Shown: positions 35,446 to 46,460, counted from the stretch's first letter. The stretch: DNA of 64,000 nucleotides from Onthophagus taurus (GCF_036711975.1 NC_091972.1:35841001-35905000), one strand, 5' to 3'. A program made the numbers and translations. The notes: a model not told the origin generated them from the letters alone.

Positions 35446-36289
35446 GTATAACACGCGGCGATCATGCGCTTGCACAAGTAAGTTTTTGGCCAAAAACTGC
35501 AAAATTCGTACGTTTTAGCCATTTTTAAACCTTATTCGGGTCGATAAGTTTCTTATATGCTCAGGAGAAAACTCTAGAACCATATCTATCTTATCGAAAA
35601 TTTTCTGCTCTTTCTAATAGTGTCTTTTAATAACAATTATACACTCTAATTTAACAACAATATTAATAGGAATAATTCAAAAAATTTGTGCATTTTTCAA
35701 AATACCCTAATTATTTTCCAAATTATTAATGTTAGGGATGGGACATATGGGATATAAAAGATGTAGAATGAGACACCGAAGACGACTAAGTAATAAAATA
35801 TGAAGGAGCCATTTAAAAAAATGAAGTTATGGTACTTCAAAATTTCGAAAGTTAACGTGGCATAGTAAAGTGACCAAACGTTCTCGGCATGAAAACATAC
35901 TCCGTCATGTTGCTTAAGGATGTTCTGAATCCTAAATTGATATCCCAAAAATCGAGTGTTCTCTGATTTTTTTAACAAATGTCTGCTGGAGCAGATTTTT
36001 CTAGAAAAGTTCGAATACCTCGAGAACGGCCTAATCAAATTGCAAAAAGTAGTAAAGTTATTTATAAACCTTGAAAACAGACAAATCGAAATATGTAAAA
36101 ATATACATGGTGTTCCATTTAAAAAAATAAAGTAGGTGGCGACTTCCGGTATAACCGGAAGTGTTTAAAAAAATTTTAGTCGAAGAGAACGCAATTCATA
36201 ATGCTTAAATCTGAATTCTCAAATTTGTATTTCGGCCAGAACCCCAGAAACGTCTAATGACCGATCTCGATGAGGCACCCTGTATAACC

Positions 36290-37048
36290 GACTTTTGGCT
36301 ATAATGGACACACTTCCCTGTAATAATCTGTTATATTAAGGTTTTAATGTATTACATATAGGTACTGGTTAAGTATAGTATACCTTGTATACTATTATAG
36401 TATAACAGTTGGAACAGAGGAATAGTTGTAACAGGTATTTAGTGTACTACTTTTTTAAAAACAGGAACATATTGTACTTGTTCCTCACAAATACTAGTTT
36501 ATAACATCTCTAATTGAGATACAGCAACTCCATGTCCTTATTAGAACACCCAGTATGTTCAGATAAAGTACGACTGGTTAAGTAATTTGATTGAAATATA
36601 TTAATTGTATATTTTCATTTAAACTGCAAGTTTATATAAAATGGTTTCAAGGTGTGATCAGGTTAAGTAAGTCTTTTATGTGTATTATCAGCCAAATAGA
36701 ACAATGACGTATATAACATAAAAACCATGAATACTGAATGTTTAACATTCATTGTTATATTTAAAATTTATCTACTATTTATCTAAATCTAGATAAACAA
36801 TTTTTTTACTACAACAATATTGATTTTATCATTTTAATCGAATAAAATACAACATTACCTAAAAACTACATTTTATTCTATAAATGTAATACAACCTATG
36901 TATAAAAAATATTCAATCCTTTCTCACAATAAATTCCTTAAAATTTATCACATTATTAGTAACAACTGTTAAATTATAAAAAATACTTCATTTAATAAAT
37001 TAATTAAAACAAATTTTTAATCCATACGACACAAAAAAGACCAAAAAT
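36290..37048. other. 3' flank of the LysM gene
   Basis: AT-rich, no gene. On the minus strand AATAAA (36872-36877 on the + numbering) is a candidate polyadenylation signal about 170 bp after the stop codon of the LysM gene. Confidence 0.4.
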
Positions 37049-37840
37049 TTATGTTTCATGATGCTCGGCAATATAAAACACAAAAATAAGAGGTACAGCA
37101 ACTATTAAAGTTACAATAAAAACGATAAGTGTAATCCAGGAAATATCAGCATCGACTCCACTACAATTAAACTTAGAGGGAGGTGAATGTGAAATGGTTG
37201 AGTGTACCGGCAGTAAAGTTATTTCTTCATCGTAATTCTCGTTTATGTCGTTATCACAAGTTTTTGTATTTGAAATGGTCGAATTAAAAATCACATTGTT
37301 CACATTCTCGTTTGTGGAACTTGTTGAAGGCAAATCAATCAAGTTTGCAACTGCGGGTTCTTTTTTTATTGCGACATCATCATCTTTAGGAGACGATCTA
37401 CCGCTATTGTTATGAATACCTGCTAAAATCGTTGAAAACGGCCTTTCGGGAACCTTTATTTTTCCTTTTGCAAAGATCTCATTAGCATTTAAAATATGAT
37501 TTATACGTTTTAATTCCTCTACCTATAAAATTAATTTAGGTGTCCAATTTTTCTTTTGGATTAGATTTAATTACTTACGGTACATCTATATCGGATAGCT
37601 ATGGCTTGTAAAGTATCACCTTCTTCTACTATTTTCTCAACCGTCGGTGGTTCTTGGTAAGTCGTCTTTTTAATGATGAAGAGCTCCGTTTCGTCTGAAC
37701 TGTCATCGCTGTATTTTCCCGTCAATTTCTTGTATTGTTCTTCTTTGGGTCGTCTACAAAAAAACAACAACACCACCAAGCAATTTTATTATAACGTCAA
37801 GGTTACACTTCATTTAATAATTTTACTTTTGTCTTTTCAT
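37049..37840 (-). CDS. LysM-domain single-pass membrane protein (LYSMD3/4-like), about 220 aa
   Basis: Coding exons (minus strand): 37840-37827, 37753-37579, 37522-37049. The last two are secure: donor ACC|GTAAGT, acceptor TTTTATAG, phase 0. The joined LysM domain (about residues 48-90) reads VEEGDTLQAIAIRYRCT then VEELKRINHILNANEIF and KIKVP, closely following the LYSMD3/4 pattern. After it come a Ser/Thr-rich stretch, an acidic patch (NENYDEEITLLP) and one C-terminal membrane segment (ITLIVFIVTLIVAVPLIFVF) with a short tail ending EHHET. LYSMD3/4 proteins are transmembrane proteins of Golgi or plasma membrane with possible chitin binding. Exon 1 (ATGAAAAGACAAAA|GTAAAA) is inferred from phase and a 73-bp intron; it is the weakest part. 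The same 5' module is repeated at 38198, 40130 and 43055. Confidence 0.82.
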
Positions 37841-38197
37841 TTTTCATATTCTCGTTACCATAAACAAATTAATAAACGTCTATTGACGTGTTAATATTAT
37901 TTTATAGGTTAGCCATTTTTTTTATTTTTGACGTTTAAACGTCACTTTTAATTACGTTGTGTGGCCATTCTTTGTACTAATAACAAATATTTATTTTCAA
38001 CTAATTAAAATTATTTTTAATTTAAAATTAATATTTGTAATAATTAATATTATTTAATAATAATTTTGGTCGATTTGTTATTATTACAGTACAATTTAAT
38101 ATTTTATTAGTATTTATTGAAATTTAATTCCAGCATGCGCCATCTATCGAGATTAAATTGTATGAATAATTCGCGCTAAAAATTTAAGATTATTAAA
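37768..38197 (-). repeat. LysM-gene 5' module, copy 1 (in place)
   Basis: Spans the first intron, proposed exon 1 and about 350 bp upstream. Markers in order: CACCACCAAGCAATTTTATT, TTTACTTTTGTCTTTTCAT, ATTTTTGACGTTTAAACGTC, GTGTGGCCATTCTTTGTAC, GCGCCATCTATCGAGATTAA, AAGATTATTAAAC. This copy is joined directly to copy 2. Confidence 0.75.
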
Positions 38198-38593
38198 CAA
38201 CAACACCACCAAGCAATTTTATTACAACGTCAAGGTTACTCTTCATTTAATAATTTTACTTTTGTCTTTTCATTTTTCGTTTTTCATATTCTCGTTACCA
38301 TAAACAAATTAATAGCCCATTTTGTTATTTTTGACATTTAAACGTCACTTTTAATTACTTTGTGTGGCCATTCTTTGTACTAATAACAAATTTTTTATTT
38401 TCAACTAGTTAAAATTATTTTTAATTTAAAATTAATATTTGTAATAATTAATATTATTTAATAGTAATTTTAGTCGATATATTATTATAACAGTACAATT
38501 TAATATTTTATTAGTATTTATTGACATTTAATTCGAGCATACGCCATCTATCGAGATTAAATTGTAAGAATAATTGGCGCTAAAGTGTGTAAT
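38198..38593 (-). repeat. LysM-gene 5' module, copy 2 (tandem)
   Basis: Same order of markers as copy 1, including the ATGAAAAGACAAAA|GTAAAA start on the minus strand and the ACGCCATCTATCGAGATTAA end marker (about 38541). It carries an extra CGTTTTTCAT and lacks part of the TTGACGTGTTAATATT segment. Confidence 0.75.
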
Positions 38594-38931
38594 CTGAGTG
38601 GGTAACGTCCATTATACGCAAGTTGAATACTTTATCTACAACTATTTAATTTTGAAAAAAAAATTCAAAAAAACGAAATAAATAAACTTGATAGACATTT
38701 CAGACATAACCTCAATATAAGAAAGCTGTCATTTCTGTTAATATTTTATTTTTTGATTGGTAGGCCGTGTCAGAACTGTGGAATAATGGCTTCATTATTC
38801 AACACTTTGTCAGTCATGAGTAATGCGTATCATTACCCGTCAAAAATCAAATGTATAATGAATAGATAATTCAATAGTTGTAGATAATAGTATATTATTC
38901 AACAAGCGTATAATGGCGGCTATTACCCATG
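38594..38931. mobile_element. MITE with about 55-bp TIRs
   Basis: The left end GAGTGGGTAACGTCCATTAT and inverted right end ATGGGTAATAGCCGCCATTA share CCATTATACGC, GTTGAATA and TATCTACAACTATT. No coding capacity. A related but diverged left end (GAGTGAATAATAGCTCATTA) is seen at 39666. Confidence 0.6.
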
Positions 38932-38937
38932 AAGGTT

Positions 38938-39640
38938 AAGTTTATGCATATATATACTATCTCCTATATCGCTGACTAAGGCAGCAAAAGAGTGTAAACA
39001 CTAGAGTGCAGATATATATATATCTGTCTCTGTCGTGCCCCCGTCTACACAAGAGACATGCGTGAACACGTGGTAGGTACGCTTTTATCTTATTGGACGG
39101 TAAATTAAAAATTAATAGCAGCTGATGACCTTGATGTTTATAAAACACCAAATAAATGTTTGACATAAACATAACCTAAAATCTAATACAATAATGGCTT
39201 CTTGTTTTATTTATAACATTTGAAATCGACAAAATTGTCATGGTTACATAAAATTTGGTTTGTTATTTGGGTTGCCTACACAAAAGTAAAGAATATAATG
39301 TTTAATGAACAACCTACATAAAGTTGATATTTAAAACAATATTCAACGTCAATTTCACACAAAAGTACATATATTCTAATTTATTTGATGCATCTACGAT
39401 AATTCATAATTAAAGTCAACTATCTACAATAATTGCATTTCAAAGCTGCATAAAATACGCGCGAAACACTTCAAACTCTTAAAAATTTACGATTCGCGCA
39501 AGCGCCTTCGCGATATGGGGGCACGACAAAGACAAAACATATATCATTCCGTCTGCTTTTGATGGAAACGCTCGCCACTCATTGCTTAGATAGGGAGTCA
39601 GCGATATAGAAGATAGTATATATATGAGTTTATGTCACGA
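38938..39640. mobile_element. MITE-like inverted-repeat element, about 700 bp
   Basis: The left end holds TATATATACTATCTCCTATA, TCGCTGACT and GTCGTGCCCCCGT (to about 39046); the inverted right end holds TATATATACTATCTTCTATA, TCGCTGACT and GTCGTGCCCCCAT (about 39518-39640). No coding capacity; AT-rich interior. Confidence 0.6.
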
Positions 39641-39665
39641 GCGTAGCGAGTGGCATAATTAACCT

Positions 39666-40057
39666 GAGTGAATAATAGCTCATTATATGCTAGTAGAATA
39701 CTATACTTTGTCCACGACTATTGAAATTGATTCCATAAATTTATTTTTTAAATAAATTTTTGAATAAAGGTTAAACGTCAATGTGACACAATGTAACCAA
39801 CTTCACAACAATTTGTCAAAATTAAATGTCAGTTTTATAAAACGTCGTTTTCTTTAGGAAAATTAATTAATTTATGCTTAAATCATACGAAAAAAGGAAT
39901 TTGTTTAGGTTTTTTTAATGTCAAACATTTAGAAACTCCTAAAAAATTGAATTGAATTGACGTTTTTTGAACTTTTAACGTTTCAAATAATTATTATTAG
40001 TCTGGTCAAGATGGCTACCCGTGGATAATGATTATTATTCACCGCTATTATTCACTC
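39666..40057. mobile_element. Putative MITE with GAGTGAATAATAGC ends
   Basis: GAGTGAATAATAGC at 39666 and its inverse complement ending at 40057 bound 392 bp. The left end continues like the MITE at 38594, so both may belong to one family. Target duplication not resolved. Confidence 0.45.
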
Positions 40058-40129
40058 CGTGAAAAATGACTACCATTTTGTTCTAGAAAACTCATTCATA
40101 AGGTATATATTATAAGGTAGTCGTGGACA

Positions 40130-40325
40130 AAATTATTTTTAAATTAAAATTAATTTTTGTAAGAATTAATATTACTTAATAATTATTTTTGTCGATTTAT
40201 TATTATAACAGTACAATTTACTATTTTATTAGTATTTATTGAAATTTAATTAGAGCATACGCCATCTATCGAGATTTAATTGTAAAAATAATTCGCGCTA
40301 ACAATTTAAGATTATTAAACAACAC
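40130..40325 (-). repeat. LysM-gene 5' module, copy 3 (distal half only)
   Basis: Contains AATTAATTTTTGTAAGAATTAATATTA, the GTACAATTTACTATTTTATT segment and the ACGCCATCTATCGAGATTTA and AAGATTATTAAAC markers, but not the exon 1 portion. Bounded left by GTAGTCGTGGACAAAATT. Confidence 0.65.
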
Positions 40326-40639
40326 CATCCAAGGTCCGTTGAGTATTGGTTATAAGGTTATCCAACTCGAACAAATGAGGTTGACGGGGTGAGGTAGGAA
40401 ACGTGACGTCATTGGAGGAAAAGTATAATATTATATACAGGTGTCCATTATGTATGGAATATAGTATATATCTTGGTAAGTATCAACTTTATAAAAAAAC
40501 AATTTATACAAAAGTTATTTAATATTTTGTTTGAAATAATAAGGCATTCAATTGTTTTTATTTCAGAAAACACATGAGCAACGAATAACACTAGACTGTT
40601 TTTTAAATGGCAATGTATCCTTTCGTTAGGCTCAATTTT

Positions 40640-42370
40640 TTTTTAATAAAGAATACATAAAAGAACACATGAAGTTGTCCATTTGTCTATTATATGATAA
40701 CTAACTTCAGATTTAAAATGTCAACCTCAATTTTGACATATTTGTAATCTTCATTAAATATCTTTCAAAATGGGTACAAACACCACATATTTATCTTCAA
40801 CATTAATGAAGTTATGGTCAACTTTTGGTTACAAAATGTCAACGTCAATTTTGACATATTTGTAGTCATCGTGAAAAATCCTTTAAAATGAGTCCAAACA
40901 TGATACGTTTAATTCCAATATTACTCGAGATATAAGCAACTTCCGGTTTGAAATGTCAATATCAATTTAACAAATTCTTAATATTTATCAAATGTCTTAA
41001 AATTTATCGCAAAAACTAAAATACAATAAAAAAAATTAAAAATTAAGGTTGGTATTAATATTTAAAAATTAAATTGCTATCTTCTTATTGTTGCTAACTT
41101 CGGGTTTGACGTTTTTTTATTCAAACTTTTTTGTTTTTTGAGATAAGTGCGTCATGTTTGGACTCATTTTAAAGGTCATTTTTAATAAAGAATATACAGG
41201 GTCCGGCAGTGAAACGGAAAGATTTCGTAAATAATTTTATTGTTAAAGAATATTTTTTTTAATAATTTTTAATACATTAATAGAAAATAAGAGAGTAGCC
41301 ATTTGGTTTACAATGTCAAAAAAATTATTTTTTGAATACTACATCCACTAAATGTCTTCCGTTACAATTTATGCATTCTTGGAGTCGTGCCTGAAAGTTT
41401 TGCATAACTCTGCAAAAAAGAAGTCGCAGGCTGTTAGGTCGAGAGACCAAGGGGGCCAACTGATATCCCCGTTTCAAAGCATCTACAGATTCTACAGCAT
41501 TCATTGAAATTCTTGCAGTGTGACTTGTTGCCTCGTCTTGTTGAAAAAGTGTGTGTTTATTCACTGGAAAGCCTTCAAGTTGTGGTGTGAGAAAATTCTG
41601 AATCATTGCAACGTGTCGTACAGAATGAACGGTAACGGCACTTTCAGCATCATTCTCAAAAAAATATGGACCGATGATTCCATTTGACGAAATCTCACCA
41701 TTTTAAAGATAGGCTTTAACTGCGTAACCGTGATGCTCACCCGTCCAACGCTCCATTGTAAACTAAATGGCAAATCATGCAGGTCTTGGCAAGTCGACTA
41801 CTTTCTTCCCCATCACTTTGCGGCGCGCTGTAAACCCTACCTCAAATCTTTCCTTTTCATTGCCGGACCCTGTATCATGAAAGAACACCATGAAGTTATC
41901 CATTGTTATCCAATGTCAACCTCAATTTTGACATATTTGTAATCTTCATTAAAAATCCTTTAAAATGAGCACAAACACGATATATTTATCTTCAATATTA
42001 ATGAAGTTATGGTCAACTTTTGGTTACAAAATGTCAACGTCAATTTTGACATATTTGTAGTCATCGTGAAAAATCCTTTAAAATGAGCCCAAACATGTAA
42101 TTCCAATAATACACGAGATATAAGCAACTTCCGGTTTGAAATGTCAATGCCATTTTAACAAATTCTTAATATTCATCAAATGTCTTCAAAATTTATCACA
42201 AAAACACAATAAAAAAAATTAAAAATTAAGGTTGGTATTAATATTTAAAAATTAAATTGCTATCTTCATTGTTGCTAACTTCGGGTTTAACGTTTTTTTA
42301 TTCAAACTTTTTTGCTTTTTGAAATAAGTGCGTCATGTTTGGACTCATTTTAAAGATTGTTTAAATTGAC
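40640..42370. repeat. Roughly 540-bp tandem repeat split by a mariner-type element
   Basis: Copy 1 (about 40640-41196) and copy 2 (about 41873-42370) share AAAATGTCAACCTCAATTTT, GAAGTTATGGTCAACTTTTG, GGACTCATTTTAAAG and more. Within each copy a sub-unit of about 117 bp recurs (AAAATGTCAACNTCAATTTT at about 40717 and 40834, weaker at about 40951). The element at 41197-41872 lies exactly at the seam between copies. Confidence 0.7.
41197..41872 (-). mobile_element. Mariner-type element, internally deleted, TA-flanked
   Basis: Ends CAGGGTCCGGCAGTGAAACG and, inverted, CAGGGTCCGGCAATGAAAAG, both next to TA (41195-41196, 41873-41874). The minus-strand remnant reads GIIGPYFFE, AVTVHSVRHVAM, then LFQQDEATSHTARISM (family: FQQDGATxHTA, second catalytic Asp) and a C-terminal RVMQNFQARLQECINCNG. 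The segment carrying the third acidic residue is missing or scrambled, so the copy is dead. Confidence 0.7.
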
Positions 42371-43050
42371 GTTGACGTTTCAAACCGAAAGTGATTGTAT
42401 TTCCATTAATATTAAAGTTTAATCACCATGGTAACCGAGTCAAGTTAGATAACCTTAAAATAATAAAATTTGATTCCGATTTTTTTATCAATTCTAACTT
42501 AATTTTTATTAATTTTAAAACAATTCGAATTCTTTACGATTATTTCGCATTCATAATAAATTCGTTAATTGTAGTTAATTTAAATCGATTCTAATTAAGA
42601 GAAATAAATTAAAAATATTTCTTTTTGAATTAATCCACTTACCTTGTTTATAATACCCGAAATAAACCAATTTTGAGTTAAATACAGCCTTTTAAACCAA
42701 TTAAATAAGACTTTTCCCTTAAAACAACTTAAATTCAATTTCAATTTTGACAAGCACCTGCAATATTTGGATCTTAATCACCATGGTAACCGAGTCAAGT
42801 TGGATAACCTAACAATAATAAAATTATAACCGTTAATATTTCGCTTTATATTTTAATTTTATTTTCTTTTTTTTTCTATATTTTTATATTTTTGTATGTT
42901 GCTTCTTAAGTGAAATACACTGTATAAATAAAAACATAGAAATGTCAATTCTTCCAATGACGTCACAGCAAGGCCTTTGCGGGGGGATACGTTCATAACA
43001 GCAGCGTTCATATGGAGTTGAATAACTTTATACAGTATGTTTACTTAACG
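42371..43050. repeat. Interval with a direct repeat TAATCACCATGGTAACCGAG
   Basis: TAATCACCATGGTAACCGAG followed by TCAAGTTNGATAACCT and an AATAATAAAATT run occurs at about 42420 and about 42776, roughly 356 bp apart. No gene in this stretch; 42391-42594 is an AT-rich chance frame. Confidence 0.5.
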
Positions 43051-43054
43051 GACC

Positions 43055-43440
43055 ATGAACACCACCAAGCAATTCTTTACAACCTCAAGGTTACACTTCA
43101 TTTAATAATTTTACTTTTGTCTTTTCATATTCTCGTTACTATAAATAAAATAATAAACGTCTATTGACGTGTTAATATTATTTTATAGGTTAGCCATTTT
43201 TCATTTTTGACGTTTAAACGTCACTTTTAATTACTTTGTGTGGTCATTCTTTGTACTTTTAAATTAAAATTAATTTTTGTAATAATTAATATTATTTAAT
43301 AATAATTTTGGTCGATTTATTATTATAATAGTACAATTTAATATTTTATTAGTATTTATTGAAATTTAATTCAAGCTTGCGCCATCTATCGACATTAATT
43401 TGTAAGAATAATTGGCGCTAAAAATTTAAAATTATTAATT
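43055..43440 (-). repeat. LysM-gene 5' module, copy 4
   Basis: Carries CACCACCAAGCAATTC, the ATGAAAAGACAAAA|GTAAAA start on the minus strand (about 43110-43130), TTTTTGACGTTTAAACGTC and GCGCCATCTATCGACATTAA. It ends about 80 bp before the stop codon of the CBM14 gene. No downstream LysM exon follows, so on its own it can only make a short transcript start. Confidence 0.7.
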
Positions 43441-43519
43441 AACTTTATAATTCATTTTCGAAGTAACACTTTTATTTGTTACAAATGTATTTTATTTTTT
43501 AGATAAAAATTACAAGCTT

Positions 43520-43886
43520 TTAGCATTTAACATTTTCAGCTAGGTCGCAATAACCGTAATCAGCGTGGAAAAGTAATCCATCAGGGCAATTAGTTAATTG
43601 CATTACACCTGCACTACAATTATAATACGTTGTGCAATCGTCGAAATTAGGATAAAATATGCTGGTGACATCTTTTCCACAATCATTAACTGGAGTTCCA
43701 TCTAAAATTAAAAATAATTGATGATTAAATTGATTTTCAACCAACAATTTTGTATAAAATTATTTTTTACTTACTAATGATCACAATAATAAATGATATA
43801 GCGATTAATAAGATTGCCTTATCTGCAATTAATAAAATTAAGCGGTTATTATTTTTTTTATAACACTTACTTTTGTAGGAATTCAT
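43520..43886 (-). CDS. Small secreted protein with a single CBM14 (peritrophin-A) domain, 81 aa
   Basis: Coding exons on the minus strand: 43886-43871, 43822-43775, 43701-43520. Introns are short (48 and 73 bp) with GTAAGT/GTAAGTAA donors and ATTGCAG/TTTTAG acceptors; 246 nt gives 81 aa plus stop. The N-terminus MNSYKNK is followed by a hydrophobic stretch (AILLIAISFIIVII), a signal peptide. The mature part holds six cysteines in the type-2 chitin-binding order: DCGKD, DDCTTYYNCS, TNCPDG, GYCDLA and a final Cys as last residue. CBM14 proteins bind chitin in cuticle or the gut peritrophic matrix. A one-domain protein this small resembles minimal peritrophins or CPAP1-like and tachycitin-like peptides. 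An antimicrobial role is possible but not shown. Confidence 0.88.
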
Positions 43887-44469
43887 CTTTTAATATTAAA
43901 TTATCAACCTTGACTTTCTAATAAACAACTTGTAATCTCTGCTAGTGTTTGAAGAGATGTGACAAAATTCTCAACTGTATACGATTTAAATTTACATGTA
44001 TTTATTGCTTGCGCATGCGATTTTTCTAAGAAATGATTGTTTATTTAAAAGATAATCAGATAAATTATTTATTTATCTCCAGGAAAAGGTCACAACAAAA
44101 TATTCGTATTACATTTTTATATTGGATTTGCGATATAAATAAATAATCATACATTTTCACTTTTTGGGATGCACGTTTTAATTATATACAGTAATATTGT
44201 CTATTGCATTTTTTATGTCTACATTTTATTTGCCCTTATAAAACATGTTTGAATTAGCTACGAAAATACAATCTACAATTGTTAAGAAAATGAAAGGAAT
44301 ATTATTAAGTAACTACGCCGTTTAAAGTTCCAAAGTAAAATCTATCAAAAATGTTTCAATGTCAAGCAGTGTGTCAATATGATACCAATTAGATCGCCTT
44401 AGTCGTAAGCTATTTGGACAAAATTATGTGAAATCGTCTTTCAACATTGCCTAGTTTCGATATAAAGCT
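43887..44469. other. 5' flank of the CBM14 gene
   Basis: AT-rich, no gene recognised; presumed promoter of the small CBM14 gene on the minus strand. No clear TATA box could be singled out. Confidence 0.35.
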
Positions 44470-45960
44470 ACAAAGTTGATAGATGATTCACAAGAAGAAC
44501 TACGATTTGCCAATCGCAACAGTCGTCATCAATCGATCAAGCGTCCCATTAACAGAGGAGGAAACTGAAGTACTCGCCAAAGGTTCAAATTATGCAGTCG
44601 CTCTGAAGAGGGATCCCAAAGAAGAAGTTATATGTGAAGTGGAAGCGGCTATTCGAATACCTGCAGTGAAAGCAGAAGAAATTCGTCAAGACATAATGAG
44701 AGTGCTAAAAACAGCAAAGCAAAGAAGATGAAAGAACTGGTAAAATCCACTGGAATTCCAGCAGAATAACAGAAAAGCTTATTCGTACAGGCCCTAGTAT
44801 CCCCAAAGATATATGGAAACTAGCAAAACACCTAGCCAAGATTCTGCCTCCTTTTACAGGTAAAACAGAGTCATATGTCAGAGAGTCCACACATTTTGTA
44901 GAATTAATCAGGAATATGAAGCTAGACCCTCAGGATATCATAATAAGTTTCGACGTGGAATCTCTATTCATCAGAGTATCAGTCAAAGATGCCGTGGATG
45001 GTCTTCGCCAGAAATTCATCCCAGAGGGTTTTCCAAAGTATGTCCCAGGACTAGTGGAGTACTATCTATCGTCGACATATTGTAGCTGGAAGGGAGAGTT
45101 CTACGAAGCGTTAAAGAAAATTCCATGGCAACAGAAGCTGCAAAACAGTTGCAATTCCTGGATGTATTGGTCACTAGGAAGACAGATGGGGGCATGGAAC
45201 TGGGATTATATCGATAAAAGACACATACGAATAGGTACCTGCAGGTTTCATCCCACCACCACCCACAACAGAAGAGGAAAGGAGAAAGATTCCTAGAAGT
45301 TGTACTGCAGAAGAACGGCTGTACGATGAGAGATATCCAACGAGCCACCAAACCAGGCAAATAAAAAGAAATAACCCAACCCAACCCCATTAATCGGCTA
45401 TCGTGCAGTTGTAGGAAATATTACGTTGGCCAAATTGGACGTAACATCGAATGTCGCATCAAGGATCACGAAAGGGATGTCTGACTAAGAAAAGTCCAAC
45501 AGTCTGCAGTCGCAGAGCATTGCCACGGAGGAGGACACACCATAGAGTTTGACAAAAGCAAAATGATAGCGAGAAACGGACATTACTTCCAAAGATTGAC
45601 GAGAGAGGTGATAGAGATTCATCAACATGGGACTAACTTGAATAGAGAAGACGGTTAAGCGGGTTAGGAACTCGACCGCACATGGAAGATGCTACTGAAC
45701 TCAACGAAACCTTCTCCACCCGGATTTGACAAAAACAACTTAGTTGAGAATTAAACACTAATTAGTTATTAATTATCTTTTCATGTATTCATGTACTTGT
45801 CCCTGAAAAAGGTTGCAAGATGGCATCCGAAAGTCCAAAAATTTTTTCAAAAAGATCCGAAAGTTTCTACGTCTGGTGTTAGTTTTAGTTTAATTAAAGT
45901 TCAATTCAGCCAAAGGTCAGAAGCGTCTAGCATGCTATTGACTAGTTTGAAAAAGAAGAT
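44470..45960 (+). mobile_element. Second Penelope-like element, with core RT deletion and tail
   Basis: 44500-44730 reads VVINRSSVPLTEEETEVLAK and KAEEIRQDIMRVLKTA, the N-terminal region of one PLE lineage. 44785-45120 reads IPKDIWKLAKHLA, FVELIRNMKLDPQDII, SFDVESLF (RT motif with Asp) and YCSWKGEFYE. The RT core with the second catalytic aspartates is deleted: after 45120 the reading jumps to KLQFLDVLVTRK-like sequence. 45390-45660 has CSCRKYYVGQIGRNIECRI and a VAEHCHGGGH segment, a GIY-YIG endonuclease. The tail (45790-45910) has GGCATCCGAAAG, GATCCGAAAGTTTCTAC and GTGTTAGTTTTAGTTTAATT, linking it to fold-backs elsewhere in the window. Confidence 0.8.
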
Positions 45961-46460
45961 CAAATCAGACACAACTTGACGTTTCCGCAAGAACAAAAAG
46001 TTAAAAACTTTACAGCGTTTCCAATCGCAATAGGGAAGATAATCGATAGACAGCGTACATTCCACACTATGGATCTATAGAGGAACATAATATTAACAAA
46101 AGCCATATAAAGGGATTTAATGCTGATAAAATTGGTAGTTTCTACTTATTTTGATAACCAACCACATGTTCTGCAGGGTCTTTTTAACATGAATTCGGTA
46201 TGAAGGTGATATCTCAATTTGGCATCAATTATAATATGACAATAGGCGGTCAAGGTCCTCCTAAAGCCTTAGGAAGACAAGACTTGAGCCGATTCTTGTA
46301 AATATTTTATTATCATCCGCATAGAGCAGGAATTTGGAGAATTTAATACAAATAATACAAACAATAATGTTATTCTGTGTCCAAACGCGCGCTTACTTTG
46401 AGAAACCTTCAAGAGCTAAATTGGCAATTGTAGCCTCCAGGTTCATCATGGTGAGTATTA

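Larger units (their letters stand above)
33252..36282. mobile_element. 3.0-kb TA-flanked non-autonomous element with TIRs
   Basis: The left end, CAGGGTGTCTCAGCGAGCCC, and the inverted right end, CAGGGTGCCTCATCGAGATC, continue with shared GGTCATTAGACGTTTCTGGG and GTTCTGGCC for about 70 bp. TA flanks both ends (33250-33251, 36283-36284). No transposase was found. The interior has copies of a roughly 185-bp unit (TCTATCTTATCGAAAATTTT, ACGCGGCGATCACGCGCTTG) and a nested 1.2-kb palindrome. The CAGGGTG...TA ends suggest a mariner-superfamily source. Confidence 0.8.

Noticed and set aside
44483..45296. Two + strand frames as host genes
   Set aside because: Their sequence matches Penelope-like element N-terminal and RT regions and they are followed by a GIY-YIG domain.
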